Below are positions 1 to 11,700 of a stretch of 64,000 nt of DNA, piece by piece (position 1 is the stretch's first letter; each line of letters begins with the position of its first letter). The stretch comes from Brevundimonas sp. (GTDB taxonomy: Bacteria > Pseudomonadota > Alphaproteobacteria > Caulobacterales > Caulobacteraceae). The notes below the pieces were generated by a model. The model ran no database searches. It saw nothing but the letters and a program-made list of their open reading frames with translations, and was not told the origin of the DNA. Both the position numbers and the translations under genes were made by a program. The stretch covers positions 1 to 64,000 of the forward strand of contig JACVCC010000005.1 in the NCBI GenBank assembly GCA_016742215.1. The letters run 5' to 3'.

Positions 1-71
1 GGCGGCGCCTCTTGCGCCACAGCCGTTCCGGTGGTCAGCACCATGGCTGCGATGGCCAGCGTCAGTTTCAT
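1..71 (-). CDS. N-terminal fragment of a secreted protein (cut by window edge)
   Basis: Only the first 23 codons are inside the window. The peptide begins MKLTLAIAAMVLTTGTAVAQ, a typical signal peptide with a probable cleavage site after AVA, so the product is exported to the periplasm. It starts 25 bases downstream of a cyclophilin-type isomerase gene on the same strand. In related bacteria two peptidyl-prolyl isomerase genes often stand in tandem, so a second isomerase is a reasonable guess, but the catalytic part lies outside the window and cannot be checked. Confidence 0.6.
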   Translation of the reverse strand, partial: MKLTLAIAAMVLTTGTAVAQEAP

Positions 72-96
72 CTGTCCCCTCCCCTCGATCCTTGTG

Positions 97-936
97 TCAG
101 TTCACCAGTTCAGCCGGCGGCTGCACGTCACAGACGCTGAACCGTGCACCCCGTTCGGCGCGGGTCTGCTCGACAAGCGCCGAGAAGGCCGCGCTGGTCG
201 TGTTCATCACGCGGACGGCCGGACGTTCTCCGGCCGGCATGGCGGCGGCGGTGCGGGTTCGCGTCATGACGTCGGGATCAGCCACCGCGCCATTGTCGGC
301 TTCCGAGCCGGCGTTCAGCGCACGAACGACCTCGAGTCCGCTCAGCACCCGTCCGAAGACCGTGTACTGGCCGTTCAGATTGTCGCGCGCGCCGGTCATC
401 AGGAAGAACTGGCTGTTGGCGCTGTTCACGTCGTTTCCGGTGCGCGCCATGCCGACAACGCCGGCGCAGAACTGGCCCACGGCGGGCGTCTTGAAATCCG
501 CCGTGATCATCATCTGGGCGTCGGGCTGGGTCTGCACAGGGATGGACCCGATCAGCCCGTACTGCGGCGAGCCCGGGATCAGAGGGTAGAAGCCATCGGC
601 CCGCCCGCGGCGGAACTCGAACTCGGCGTTCAGATCCGGCAGCTCGCTGCCGCCTCCGCCCGTACCCTCGGGGTCACCGGTCTGGGCCATGAAGTTCGGA
701 ATCACACGGTGGAACTTCAGACCGTCGTAGAATCCCTGGTCGGCCAGGGTGCGGACGCGGTTGACGGACTGCGGCGCCACGCGCGGATCCAGCTCCACCA
801 GAATGCGGCCCTTGGCCGTGTCGATGACCAGCAGGTTCTCGGGCGCGACCGTGCGCCAGTCATCCTGCGCCGACGCAGCGGCCGGGGCTACAAGGACCAT
901 CGCGGCCACGGCCGCCAGCAAAGCACTCGAACGCAT
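97..936 (-). CDS. Periplasmic cyclophilin-type peptidyl-prolyl cis-trans isomerase
   Basis: This enzyme catalyses cis-trans isomerisation of X-Pro bonds, probably during folding of exported proteins. Residues 1-23 form a signal peptide ending in ASA. The cyclophilin core follows: [15 protein letters not shown] at about 75-89 carries the catalytic Arg77, and SQFFLM further on is the family's substrate-pocket segment. The position of the drug-binding Trp of human cyclophilin A is Asn here, as in many bacterial members. The C-terminal tail of about 50 residues is not part of the core. The start lies 2 bases after the coaD stop, so the two genes are probably cotranscribed. The function is clear from the motifs; the physiological clients are unknown. 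Confidence 0.93.
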   Translation of the reverse strand: MRSSALLAAVAAMVLVAPAAASAQDDWRTVAPENLLVIDTAKGRILVELDPRVAPQSVNRVRTLADQGFYDGLKFHRVIPNFMAQTGDPEGTGGGGSELPDLNAEFEFRRGRADGFYPLIPGSPQYGLIGSIPVQTQPDAQMMITADFKTPAVGQFCAGVVGMARTGNDVNSANSQFFLMTGARDNLNGQYTVFGRVLSGLEVVRALNAGSEADNGAVADPDVMTRTRTAAAMPAGERPAVRVMNTTSAAFSALVEQTRAERGARFSVCDVQPPAELVN

Positions 937-937
937 T

Positions 938-1420
938 CTAACCCTTGACCTTTTTCATCACGGCAGCCTGCACAGCGGGGCTGACGAAGCTGCTGATGTT
1001 CCCGTCCAGACGGGCGATTTCCTTGACCAGTCGCGAGGCGATCGCCTGATGCCGCGGATCGGCCATCAGGAAGACCGTCTCGATGTCCGCATTGAGGCGC
1101 TGGTTCATAGCCGTCATCTGGAACTCGTACTCGAAGTCGGCCACGGCGCGCAGGCCGCGCACGATGACCGTGGCATCCAGCTCTTCCGCAAAGTGCATCA
1201 GCAAGCTGGAGAAGGCCCGGACCTCGACCTTGTCGCCGAACGGGGCGACTTCCGCGCGCACCATCTCGACGCGCTGGTCCGTCGTGAATAGCGGACCCTT
1301 GTCGTCGTTTCGCGCCACGCCGATGACAAGACGGTCCACAAGCTTCACCGCGCGACCGATGATGTCGAGATGGCCGTTGGTGATGGGGTCGAAGGTGCCC
1401 GGATAGAGCCCGATACGCAT
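938..1420 (-). CDS. coaD: Phosphopantetheine adenylyltransferase
   Basis: CoaD transfers AMP from ATP to 4'-phosphopantetheine, giving dephospho-CoA in the penultimate step of CoA synthesis in the cytosol. The 160 residues match the usual family length. The nucleotidyltransferase signature [14 protein letters not shown] is at residues 8-21, and the second conserved patch, ASRLVKEIA, lies near the C terminus. Lys43 and the Arg in IVRGLR fit the substrate-binding positions of the family. It sits directly upstream of the isomerase gene and about 50 bases downstream of the aminotransferase gene. Identification is secure. Confidence 0.97.
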   Translation of the reverse strand: MRIGLYPGTFDPITNGHLDIIGRAVKLVDRLVIGVARNDDKGPLFTTDQRVEMVRAEVAPFGDKVEVRAFSSLLMHFAEELDATVIVRGLRAVADFEYEFQMTAMNQRLNADIETVFLMADPRHQAIASRLVKEIARLDGNISSFVSPAVQAAVMKKVKG

Positions 1421-1471
1421 GGCTGTGCTTCCCCCTGTTTGGGCCGGTTTAGCAGGTGCGAAAGATGGGGC

Positions 1472-2266
1472 CTAGATCGGCTGCGGCGCGTTCGACGCCC
1501 ATGCGGCCCGAAGGCGGTCGATCAGCGCCGGATCGACTTCCAGCGGTCTGCCGTCGATGTTGGCGACAGGACAGGCCGGAGTGGCGCTGTTGCAGATGAA
1601 GGCCTGTCGGAACTCCGCCAGCGCCGCCCGGTCGATCGGGCGTGTCTCGCTGTCCAGACCGACGAGGTCGAGCCCGTTCTGGAGCAACTGAAGGCCTGTC
1701 CCGCGCAACATCGGCGCCTTGGGCCAGACGATGCGACCGTCCTCGACGAAGCCGATATTCCAGATACTGCCTTCTGAAACGATGCCGTCGGCGCCGACGA
1801 ACAAGGCGTCGTCAAACCCGGCCTCCGTCGCAAGCCGCCGCGCCCGCGTCAGGCCGAAGGTGGCGTTGTGCTTCAGTTCGGGCAGCTCGCGGGCATAGTC
1901 CTGCGTCTGAAGTCTCAACGGATCGCACAGGGCGTTCGCCGGCGCGCTGATGAGGGTCAGGACGCTGGGCTGCCCCATGGCGTCCGGCGTCCGGTGCGTG
2001 ATCGTGGGCAGGAACAGCTGGACGCGCAGGCTGCAGCGCCCGGTGTGTCCAGCGAGGGCTGACCGCATCCGCTCGCGCAGGCGCACCTCGGGCACGGCCA
2101 CGCCGAACAGGGTCAGCGCCTCCTGCTCCAGCCGCTCCAGATGCAGGTCCAGCCCACGGACGGCCCCGTCCTCGACCTGCATGGAGGTGAAGGCCCCGTA
2201 GTTCGACAGCAGCACCGGCGCCAACGCCTCGACGCTGGCCGGCTCGCCGTCGATCTGGATGGTCAG
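1472..2266 (-). CDS. Class IV PLP aminotransferase (aminodeoxychorismate lyase/BCAT-like)
   Basis: This is a fold-type IV PLP enzyme. The Lys of ELKHNATFGL is the likely Schiff-base residue and SEGSIWNI carries the PLP-binding Glu. Branched-chain aminotransferase, D-amino-acid aminotransferase and 4-amino-4-deoxychorismate lyase share these features, so the substrate is not decided. I place the start at a CTG (2264-2266), which yields 264 residues beginning MTIQIDGEPAS, the N-terminal strand expected for the family. A GAGG stands seven bases before it. The first TTG in frame, at 2224, would remove that strand. The CTG begins two bases after the gyrA stop, so translational coupling to gyrA is likely. 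Confidence 0.8.
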   Translation of the reverse strand: MTIQIDGEPASVEALAPVLLSNYGAFTSMQVEDGAVRGLDLHLERLEQEALTLFGVAVPEVRLRERMRSALAGHTGRCSLRVQLFLPTITHRTPDAMGQPSVLTLISAPANALCDPLRLQTQDYARELPELKHNATFGLTRARRLATEAGFDDALFVGADGIVSEGSIWNIGFVEDGRIVWPKAPMLRGTGLQLLQNGLDLVGLDSETRPIDRAALAEFRQAFICNSATPACPVANIDGRPLEVDPALIDRLRAAWASNAPQPI

Positions 2267-2268
2267 GC

Positions 2269-5040
<2,772 letters not shown>

Positions 5041-5162
5041 GGAAATCGGGCTTTAAATGGCCGGAATCGGAACGTGATCCGCTGTCCGGTTTTCTAGCAG
5101 TCCGGCCTCCCTGAGGCAAAACTTACAACGGTCGAAATACCCGTCGAAAAGGACCCTCCCCC

Positions 5163-5768
5163 ATGCGCCTTCCGCTGATCGCCGCCGGCCTTCTGACGCT
5201 GCCGCTTCTGGCCGCCTGCAACCCGCAAACCTCGACCGAAACCACGACCAGCACGCCGGCCGGCGAAACGGCTCCGGCGGCGGCGGCTGCGGTGCGCGCG
5301 CCGGTCGGCGCCACCGCCCGCGCCGCCCTGATCAACGCCACCGGCGGCCAGGCCGGCACGGCGACCTTCACCCAGGGTTCCACCGGGGTCCTGATCCGCG
5401 TCGAGGCCACCGGCCTGACGCCGGGCTGGCACGGCTTGCACCTGCATGCCGTCGGCCAGTGCGAGGCTCCGTTCACCAGCGCCGGCTCGCACATCCAGCA
5501 TGGCGACGCGACCACGCCCCATGGCTATCTGAACGCCGAAGGTCCTGACTCGGGCGACCTGCCGAATCTCTACGTCGGCGCCGACGGCCGCGGGTTCGCG
5601 GAGGTCTTCACCACCGCCGCCAGCCTGAACCAGGGCGGCCCGGGCGAGTATCTGATGGACGCCGACGGCTCGTCGATCCTGATCCACGCCAATGCCGACG
5701 ACCACTCGACCCAGCCGATCGGCGGTGCGGGCGACCGGGTGGCCTGCGGCGTGATCGCCGCCGGCTGA
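5163..5768 (+). CDS. sodC: Cu/Zn superoxide dismutase family lipoprotein
   Basis: This protein probably dismutates superoxide in the periplasm. The N terminus is a lipoprotein signal peptide with lipobox LLAAC, putting the acylated Cys at residue 19. An Ala/Thr-rich linker leads to the SOD domain, in which HLHAVGQC, the bridging His of AGSHIQHG, the His of TPHGY, GDLPNL and the His of ILIHANADDH are visible. Where classical enzymes have a zinc-ligand His before GDLP, this one has Asp (PDSGDLP). The disulfide Cys pair, in VGQC and VACGV, is present. It is divergent from gyrA and has its own terminator. Family membership is clear, but activity should be tested because of the altered ligand. Confidence 0.88.
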   Translation: MRLPLIAAGLLTLPLLAACNPQTSTETTTSTPAGETAPAAAAAVRAPVGATARAALINATGGQAGTATFTQGSTGVLIRVEATGLTPGWHGLHLHAVGQCEAPFTSAGSHIQHGDATTPHGYLNAEGPDSGDLPNLYVGADGRGFAEVFTTAASLNQGGPGEYLMDADGSSILIHANADDHSTQPIGGAGDRVACGVIAAG

Positions 5769-5789
5769 TATCGCCGGCCGGAATGACGA

Positions 5790-5824
5790 GGGCCGATCCG
5801 GACGCCGGGTCGGCCCTTTCGTTT
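5790..5824. terminator. Rho-independent terminator between convergent sodC and ABC exporter
   Basis: The arms GGGCCGA (5790-5796) and TCGGCCC (5810-5816) form a GC stem with a 13-base loop, followed by TTTCGTTT. It lies 21 bases after the sodC stop and just before the end of the convergent ABC transporter gene. It can serve sodC and perhaps both genes. Confidence 0.75.
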
Positions 5825-5828
5825 GCCG

Positions 5829-7676
5829 TCAGTCGGCGCGGAACTGCAGTTCGGCCAGACGGGCATAGAGGCCGCCCAAGGCGATCAGCGCGTGGTGGCT
5901 GCCCTCCTCAACGACCTTGCCGTCCTCCATCACCACGATCCGGTCGGCGCGCAGCACGGTCGCCAGACGGTGAGCGATGACCAGGGTGGTGCGGGTCTCC
6001 ATCGCCTGATCCAGCGCCGCCTGGACCAGACGCTCGTTCTCGGCGTCCAGGGCCGAGGTGGCCTCGTCCAGCAGCAGGATCGGCGCATCCCGGACCAGAG
6101 CCCGGGCGATGGCCAGACGCTGCCGCTGGCCGCCCGACAGGCTCTTGCCGCGCTCGCCCAGTGGGGTCTCGAACTTCTCCGGCAGATCCTCGATAAAGCC
6201 CAGCGCCTGCGCCTCCTCGGCGGCGGCGCGAACGTCATCTTCCGACGCATCTTCGCGGCCGAAGCGAATGTTTTCGTTTGCAGAACCCGAGAACAGGGGC
6301 GCTTCCTGCGAGACCCAGGCGTAGCGGTTCCGCACCTCGACCGGATCGGCGTCGCGCACGTCGACGCCATCCACCGAGACCAGTCCTGACTGCGGATCGT
6401 AGAAGCGCAGCAGCAGGCGGAAGACCGTCGACTTGCCCGCCCCCGAGGGACCGACCAGCGCCACCGTCTCGCCCGGCCGCACGGTCAGGCTGAAGCCTTT
6501 CAGCGCCGGCAGATCGGGCCGCCCCGGATAGCTGAAGTGGACGCCGGACATTGACACCTCGCCGACCGGCGGCGACGGCAGGGCGCGCGGCTGGTCCGGA
6601 GCCGCTATGGACGGCTGCGAGCGCATCAGCTCGTCGATCCGCTCCATGGCGCCCGCCGCCTTCTGCACATCGCCCCAGCTTTCGCCGAGCGCCCCCACGG
6701 CCCCGGCCGCGAACACCGACAGCAGGACGAACTGGAGCAGCGCCCCCGGGCTCATGCGTCCGGCGATCACATCCTGCGCGCCCAGCCACAGCACCAGCGT
6801 CACGCCGCCAAACATGACCACGATGATCATGGCGGTCATCAGCGCCCGCGCCCGCATGCGGATCAGGGAGGAGCCGAACGCCGCCTCGACCGCATCGCCG
6901 AAGCGTTGGGTAGCGCTACGGACACGGCCGAAGGCCTGCACCGTCTCGATGGCGTCCACACTCTCGCCGGCGAAGCCCACGGCGTTGGCGAAGCGATCCT
7001 GGGTCGCGACCGTCAGCTTGCGCACCCGACGTCCGAACAGGAACAGCGGCCCCAGCAGCAGCGGCACGATCAGCAGCACCAGCCCGGTCAGCTTGGGACT
7101 GACCACGAACAGCAGGGCCACCCCGCCGATCAAGGTCAGGAAGTTGCGCAGGGCATAGGACACCGACGTCGTCATCAGGGTCTCGACGAGGGCGATGTCC
7201 GTGGTCAGGCGCGACAGCACCTCGCCGGTCCGCATCTTCGCATAGAAGGACGGATCCAGTGTCAGGATGCGGTCGAACAGCCCCTTGCGCAGATCGGCCA
7301 CCACCCGCTCGCCGGTTTTGGTGACGAAGTAATAGCGAACCGCCGTCGCCAGCCCGAGGAACAGGGCGTTGGCGCCCAGCAGCATGAACCACAGGTTCAG
7401 CTGCGCCCCGTCGTTCTGGAAGCCGTTGTCGATCGCGCCGCGCGCCGCGGCCGTCAGGCTGAGCGAGGCCGCGGTCGACAGGATCAACCAGAGCCCGGCC
7501 ATCGCCATATGGCCCTTGTGGCGCAGCGCGTAGGGCAGCAGGCGACCGAGCGGGCGGACATCCCGGCGCTTCTCACGGCGTCCGCCCGCCTCGTTCATCT
7601 GCTCGGCCAGCAGCGCGCCCGCGCCGGGGCGTCCACGCAGGTCGGAATCGGCGGCGGAGGCTTGCGTATCGGTCAT
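5829..7676 (-). CDS. ABC exporter half-transporter (fused membrane and ATPase domains)
   Basis: A 615-residue type IV ABC exporter of the MsbA/multidrug class that should act as a homodimer in the inner membrane. Six membrane helices lie between about residues 55 and 320. The ATPase domain has Walker [10 protein letters not shown] at 409-417, the signature LSGGQRQR near 513 and Walker [13 protein letters not shown] near 533, with the H-loop His in IAHRL. I chose the ATG at 7676 because AGAGG stands at the right distance; a frame extending 30 codons further upstream has no such support. The substrate cannot be told from sequence. Lipid, peptide or drug export are all possible. Confidence 0.9.
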   Translation of the reverse strand: MTDTQASAADSDLRGRPGAGALLAEQMNEAGGRREKRRDVRPLGRLLPYALRHKGHMAMAGLWLILSTAASLSLTAAARGAIDNGFQNDGAQLNLWFMLLGANALFLGLATAVRYYFVTKTGERVVADLRKGLFDRILTLDPSFYAKMRTGEVLSRLTTDIALVETLMTTSVSYALRNFLTLIGGVALLFVVSPKLTGLVLLIVPLLLGPLFLFGRRVRKLTVATQDRFANAVGFAGESVDAIETVQAFGRVRSATQRFGDAVEAAFGSSLIRMRARALMTAMIIVVMFGGVTLVLWLGAQDVIAGRMSPGALLQFVLLSVFAAGAVGALGESWGDVQKAAGAMERIDELMRSQPSIAAPDQPRALPSPPVGEVSMSGVHFSYPGRPDLPALKGFSLTVRPGETVALVGPSGAGKSTVFRLLLRFYDPQSGLVSVDGVDVRDADPVEVRNRYAWVSQEAPLFSGSANENIRFGREDASEDDVRAAAEEAQALGFIEDLPEKFETPLGERGKSLSGGQRQRLAIARALVRDAPILLLDEATSALDAENERLVQAALDQAMETRTTLVIAHRLATVLRADRIVVMEDGKVVEEGSHHALIALGGLYARLAELQFRAD

Positions 7677-7728
7677 TTGCGCGCCTCTTGCCCCGGAACG
7701 CCCCCCGGTGTAAACGCCGCCCCTCGCT

Positions 7729-7747
7729 CCCGCCGCCAAACGGCGGG
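7729..7747 (+). other. GC hairpin in the rpmE leader region
   Basis: CCCGCCG and CGGCGGG form a perfect 7-bp stem with loop CCAAA, followed by ATTTCTCATTTTC. It lies between the divergent ABC exporter and rpmE genes, 61 bases before the rpmE start. It could be an attenuator or leader structure of the L31 mRNA, or simply a hairpin in a GC-rich spacer. Confidence 0.35.
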
Positions 7748-7808
7748 ATTTCTCATTTTCGCGCACGGACGGTCGGCATCGTCACCGCGCAGAGACCGGA
7801 TCAAGACC

Positions 7809-8033
7809 ATGAAGGCGGATACGCACCCCGACTACCACTTCATCACCGTGGTGATGACCGATGGTACGACCTACCAGACCCGTTCGACCTACGGGAAGGA
7901 AGGCGACACGCTGAACCTGGACATCGATCCGACCTCGCACCCGGCCTGGACCGGCGGCAACCAGCAGATGCTGGACCGCGGCGGCCGCGTTTCGCGCTTC
8001 AACAACAAGTTCGCCGGCTTCATCAAGAAGTAA
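7809..8033 (+). CDS. rpmE: 50S ribosomal protein L31
   Basis: L31 is a small protein at the inter-subunit bridge of the ribosome. The 74 residues start [19 protein letters not shown], the standard alphaproteobacterial form, and end in FAGFIKK. The zinc-binding cysteines of the E. coli-type protein are absent, so this is the zinc-independent (C-minus) kind although the sequence is otherwise like RpmE. It is a single gene with its own terminator, transcribed away from the ABC exporter. Identification is secure. Confidence 0.96.
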   Translation: MKADTHPDYHFITVVMTDGTTYQTRSTYGKEGDTLNLDIDPTSHPAWTGGNQQMLDRGGRVSRFNNKFAGFIKK

Positions 8034-8074
8034 GCGTGCATCGCGGCCACACCGCCGCGGCAAGACGACACAAG

Positions 8075-8107
8075 GGCGTCGGTCCATCGGGCCGACGCCT
8101 TTCTGTT
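8075..8107 (+). terminator. Rho-independent terminator of rpmE
   Basis: GGCGTCGG (8075-8082) pairs with CCGACGCC (8092-8099) and is followed by TTTCTGTTT. It sits 41 bases after the rpmE stop codon. Confidence 0.85.
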
Positions 8108-8196
8108 TGTCCGGAACGCCGATAACATCACTCGCGTTGGGCTTTCGGGGCGTGGGCGTTGTGTCCGGGCATCGACTAACGGGCAAAGAGCGAGCG

Positions 8197-9750
8197 ATGA
8201 ATCGACGGCAATTGGGTCTTGGCGCAGCCGCCGCGGCGATGGCTTCGGCGACAGGCGTGGCCGCGCAGACACGCGATCCGTCGGCCGTCACCTTCTACGA
8301 GACCTTCAACGACCAGTTGGCTCGCCTTCCGGCCACCATCCAGCCTGACGTTCGCGCCTTCTATGAACTGAACGGGTGGCGCCCGGTCTGGACCGCGGAT
8401 CGTCGTCGCCAACTGCAGGCCGCCGCCGCCCGCGCGGAACGCCACGGCCTGTCCCAGAGCGATTTCTTCGATTTCGACGCCCTCACGAATGACCGCGACG
8501 GCGGCGAGATGCGCACGACCGCCGCCGCCCTCGGCTACGGCCGCGTTCTGGCCGAAGGTCGCGTCCGTCCCGAGACGGTCGAGGACCTCTGGGAGATGCA
8601 GAAGAACCGCGTCGATCTGCCGACCGGCCTGAACGACGCTCTGGCCCAGAGCCGCCTCGTGGACTGGTTCGAGGGCCTGGCTCCGACCGATATCGGCTAC
8701 TCAAACCTGTCGGCCGGCTACGTCCGCTACCGCCGCCTGATCCGCGACAACGGCGGCTGGCCTGCCTTCCGTCCTGGCGCGAACATCGAGCCGGGCGGCA
8801 GCGACCCCCGCATTCCGACCCTGATCCGTCGCCTGGTGGCCGAGGGCGACCTGTCGGCTTCGGACGGCGCGCGCCTGACCGCCATGGGCAATGTCTATGG
8901 TCCCGAGCTTCAGGCCGGCGTCCGCAGCTTCCAGGCCCGCCATGGGCTGGCCAACGACGGCCGCATTGGCGCGGGCACCCAGCGCTCCCTGTCGGCCTCC
9001 GCCGAGGACCGCGCCCGCCAGATCGCCCTGAACCTCGAACGTCGCCGCTGGCTCAAGCGGGACCTCGCCCCCGAGCGGATCGAGGTCAACACGGCCGCCG
9101 CCATCATGGTGTACTGGAAGGACGACCGCCCGGTTCACTCGAACCGCGTCGTCGTAGGCTCGCCCGAGAACCAGACGCCCAGCCTGGAGAAGCCGTTCGC
9201 CTCGGTCGTGGCCAATCCGCCGTGGTACGTGCCCGCCGGCATCGCCCGCAACGAGATCCTGCCGCGCGGTCCGGCCTATCTGGCCAGCCAGAACATGTAC
9301 ATCTCGAATGGCACTGTCATTCAGCGGGCAGGCCCGCAGGCCGCCCTGGGCTATGTGAAGTTCGAGCTGCGCGACAGCTATGCCATCTTCCTGCACGACA
9401 CCCCGTCCAAGGGCGCCTTCAACCTGACCATGCGCCAGCGCAGCCACGGCTGTGTGCGCGTCCAGAACGCCATCGACTTCGCCCGCCTGCTGCTGTCTCC
9501 GGACCCCTCGCTGCTCGGCCAGTTCGACACCGCGCTGGACAGCCGCAACACCCGCCGCATCCAGACCGGCCGCGAGATCTCGGTGCGTCTGCTCTACTGG
9601 ACCGCCTTCGTCGATGGCCAGGGCCGCGTCGCCTTCCGTGAGGACGTCTATCGGCGGGACGAGAAGCTGGCCGAAGCCCTCGGCATCGCCGTCAGCCTGC
9701 CGGCCGTTGTCGCCGACGGTCGCACGGACGCCAACGACGTCGGGCCGTAG
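8197..9750 (+). CDS. YcbB/LdtD-type L,D-transpeptidase
   Basis: This enzyme probably makes 3-3 crosslinks in peptidoglycan in the periplasm. The order of parts is that of the YcbB family: export signal (1-23, with a twin-arginine-like NRRQLGL), a scaffold domain with FYELNGWRPVW, a peptidoglycan-binding segment (LQAGVRSFQARHGLANDGRIG) and the catalytic domain. The active site reads FLHDTPSK followed by SHGCVR, with Cys419 as nucleophile. The 517 residues are close to the length of E. coli LdtD. I prefer the ATG at 8197 because it gives the signal peptide. A strong terminator follows. Confidence in the family is high; the exact crosslink is inferred. Confidence 0.93.
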   Translation: MNRRQLGLGAAAAAMASATGVAAQTRDPSAVTFYETFNDQLARLPATIQPDVRAFYELNGWRPVWTADRRRQLQAAAARAERHGLSQSDFFDFDALTNDRDGGEMRTTAAALGYGRVLAEGRVRPETVEDLWEMQKNRVDLPTGLNDALAQSRLVDWFEGLAPTDIGYSNLSAGYVRYRRLIRDNGGWPAFRPGANIEPGGSDPRIPTLIRRLVAEGDLSASDGARLTAMGNVYGPELQAGVRSFQARHGLANDGRIGAGTQRSLSASAEDRARQIALNLERRRWLKRDLAPERIEVNTAAAIMVYWKDDRPVHSNRVVVGSPENQTPSLEKPFASVVANPPWYVPAGIARNEILPRGPAYLASQNMYISNGTVIQRAGPQAALGYVKFELRDSYAIFLHDTPSKGAFNLTMRQRSHGCVRVQNAIDFARLLLSPDPSLLGQFDTALDSRNTRRIQTGREISVRLLYWTAFVDGQGRVAFREDVYRRDEKLAEALGIAVSLPAVVADGRTDANDVGP

Positions 9751-9770
9751 GTTCAGCCTGCTCCCTGATC

Positions 9771-9809
9771 AAGGAAAAAGCCCTTCCGGTCCGGAAGGGC
9801 TTTTTCCTT
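9771..9809. terminator. Strong bidirectional terminator
   Basis: The almost perfect palindrome has arms AAGGAAAAAGCCCTTCCGG and CCGGAAGGGCTTTTTCCTT. It gives a U-tract on both strands. It separates the transpeptidase gene from the convergent rcdA-like gene, whose stop codon lies at its edge. Confidence 0.93.
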
Positions 9810-10341
9810 ACTGCCTGAACGCTGCAGTCAGGCGGTCGAGCTGGCTCTGCACCGGATTGACCGCCTCGACCTCGGGCGCGTCCAGATACATGCGTCGGTC
9901 CAGATGCAGGACGCGGTCGTAAAGTTTCTCGGCCCGCACCATGTATTCGATCAGGGCGATCGGCAGGTCCGGGTGGGTCGGTTCCAACTCGGGCGCACGA
10001 TCCGCCAGCCGATAGCGAGGCTCGCAGGCCGCCAAGGCGCTCATGTCGCCCTCGCGGACCGCCCTCTGCACCAGCAGCCACGAGGCGATCTGCATCAGCC
10101 GGGTCGTCAGCTTCATGCTTTCCGCCGCATAGGCCAGCGCCACGGCCCGGGAAAGAAGCTTGGACTCGCGCCGGCCGTCTCCGTCCAGATAGGCGGCCGT
10201 GTCCTCGACCAGCTCCATCCCCTCACGGAAGGTGCGGTCGAACAGTTCCGAGCGCGCAAAATCGTCCACGACGGTCTCGCGGCTGCGGCCCGAAGGCGAC
10301 TGGAGGGTGTCTTCGGTGGACATCAACTGAACCAGACTCAT
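9808..10341 (-). CDS. rcdA: RcdA-like (DUF1465) protein, probable ClpXP adaptor
   Basis: This 177-residue all-helical protein belongs to the DUF1465 family. In Caulobacter the member RcdA helps deliver CtrA and other substrates to ClpXP with CpdR and PopA, and localises to the cell pole. The conserved helical core with FDRTFREGMELVEDTAAYL and RLMQIASWLLVQRAV is recognisable. The tail VQSQLDRLTAAFRQ resembles the flexible C-terminal part of RcdA. The start is uncertain: neither the ATG at 10341 nor that at 10323 has a clear ribosome-binding site. The assignment rests on memory of the family, and many alphaproteobacteria carry DUF1465 proteins of unproven function. Confidence 0.72.
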   Translation of the reverse strand: MSLVQLMSTEDTLQSPSGRSRETVVDDFARSELFDRTFREGMELVEDTAAYLDGDGRRESKLLSRAVALAYAAESMKLTTRLMQIASWLLVQRAVREGDMSALAACEPRYRLADRAPELEPTHPDLPIALIEYMVRAEKLYDRVLHLDRRMYLDAPEVEAVNPVQSQLDRLTAAFRQ

Positions 10342-10435
10342 GCAGAAGGTACATCCGTATCACGACCGGCACGGTTGCGCCCGGTCCGCCGCGACAGTGC
10401 AACGGCCATGCCAGACACGCGACAGGGGAAAACCG

Positions 10436-10639
10436 TCAGCTGCGGAAATTGAACAATGCATCCGCGGCGTTACGTTGCGAGGACTTGCCCTCGATCGCGG
10501 CCTTCGAGCGGGCGATCTCGGCTTCGAGCGAGGCGATCCTCTCCTTGAGGTCCTCGACCGAATAGCCATCCAGATCCTCGCGCGTCAGGGCGATCAGCGG
10601 CGCGCCGCGCGCCGGACGGGGCTCAAGGTCCTCGAACAT
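10436..10639 (-). CDS. DUF1192 family small coiled-coil protein
   Basis: A 67-residue protein of the DUF1192 type. The N-terminal half contains ALTREDLDGYSVEDL and is followed by a short coiled coil (KERIASLEAEIARSKAAIE), which is the family's usual layout. AAGGAGG stands close before the ATG. It is cytosolic and its function is unknown. It is divergent from the quinone oxidoreductase gene; in other alphaproteobacteria DUF1192 genes are also commonly found near quinone oxidoreductase genes, but no mechanism is known. Confidence 0.85.
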   Translation of the reverse strand: MFEDLEPRPARGAPLIALTREDLDGYSVEDLKERIASLEAEIARSKAAIEGKSSQRNAADALFNFRS

Positions 10640-10724
10640 CTGCGCCTCCTTCCCGTGGCCTTCGGGGATGCAACCGCCTATCTGAACGCCCGGACACGGA
10701 CGATTGCAAGAACGGGATGATCGG

Positions 10725-11696
10725 ATGCGGGTGATCGAGATCGCAGGCGGAGCCGGTCCTGCGGAGGCCTTGACGCTGGCAGAACACCCCGATCCGGTCG
10801 CCGGCGAGGGTCAGATCCGCATCCGCATTCGGGCCGCAGGTGTGAACCGTCCCGACCTGATGCAGCGACTGGGCCACTACCCTCCCCCGCCCGGCGCCTC
10901 GCCCATTCTGGGTCTCGAGGTCGCCGGAGAGATCGACCAGGTCGGTCCGGGCGTCTCGCGATGGGCCATCGGCGACCGCGTCTGCGCCCTTCTGGGCGGC
11001 GGCGGATACGCGGAACTGGCCGTCGTCGACGCCAGACATGCCCTGCCCGTTCCGGCCGACCTCGACTTCATTCAGGCCGCGGCCCTGCCAGAGACGGTCT
11101 GTACGGTGTTCGCCAACGTCTTCGAGGCCGGAGCCCTGCAACATGGCGAGACCTTCCTGATTCACGGTGGGACCAGCGGAATCGGCGTGACGGCGATCCA
11201 GATGGCGAAAGCCGCGGGGGCAAGAGTGATCGCCACCTCGCGTGGGCCGGAAAAGACCGCCGCAGCCCTCGCGCTCGGAGCCGACCTGAGCCTCGACGCG
11301 GGGACCGACGATCTTGAGGCGTCGATTCTCGCATTCGGAGGCGTCGACGTGGTTCTGGACATGCTCGGCGCAGACTATGCCGCGCTCAATCAGGCGGTTC
11401 TGAAATCGATGGGTCGCTGGGTGGTCATTGCGACCCAGACCGGCTCCCGGGCCGAAGTGGATCTGCTGAGACTGATGCTGAAACGGATCACCCTGACCGG
11501 CTCGACCCTGCGGGCCCGCCCTGCAGACGAGAAGGCGCGCCTGATCGCCGAGGTCGAGCGCACGGCTTGGCCATGGATCATTTCGGGGCGAGTCCGGCCG
11601 CCCGTTCAGGCCACCTTCCCGCTGGAACAGGCGTCAGCCGCCCACCTCGCACTGGAGGCGGGCGGCCACGTCGGAAAGATCGTCCTGACGACCTGA
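10725..11696 (+). CDS. NAD(P)H:quinone oxidoreductase, zinc-independent MDR family (PIG3/QOR type)
   Basis: This is a medium-chain dehydrogenase/reductase without zinc ligands that probably uses NADPH to reduce quinones or enones. The N-terminal GroES-like domain (residues 1-125) includes AAGVNRPDLMQR. The Rossmann domain begins near residue 146 with GGTSGIGVTAIQMAKAAGA, the NADPH-binding loop typical of the PIG3/QOR branch. I start at the ATG at 10725 (MRVIEIAGG); an in-frame TTG seven codons upstream is less likely. The gene points away from DUF1192 and ends 5 bases before the convergent CVNH gene. The exact substrate is unknown. Confidence 0.9.
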   Translation: MRVIEIAGGAGPAEALTLAEHPDPVAGEGQIRIRIRAAGVNRPDLMQRLGHYPPPPGASPILGLEVAGEIDQVGPGVSRWAIGDRVCALLGGGGYAELAVVDARHALPVPADLDFIQAAALPETVCTVFANVFEAGALQHGETFLIHGGTSGIGVTAIQMAKAAGARVIATSRGPEKTAAALALGADLSLDAGTDDLEASILAFGGVDVVLDMLGADYAALNQAVLKSMGRWVVIATQTGSRAEVDLLRLMLKRITLTGSTLRARPADEKARLIAEVERTAWPWIISGRVRPPVQATFPLEQASAAHLALEAGGHVGKIVLTT

Positions 11697-11700
11697 GGAC

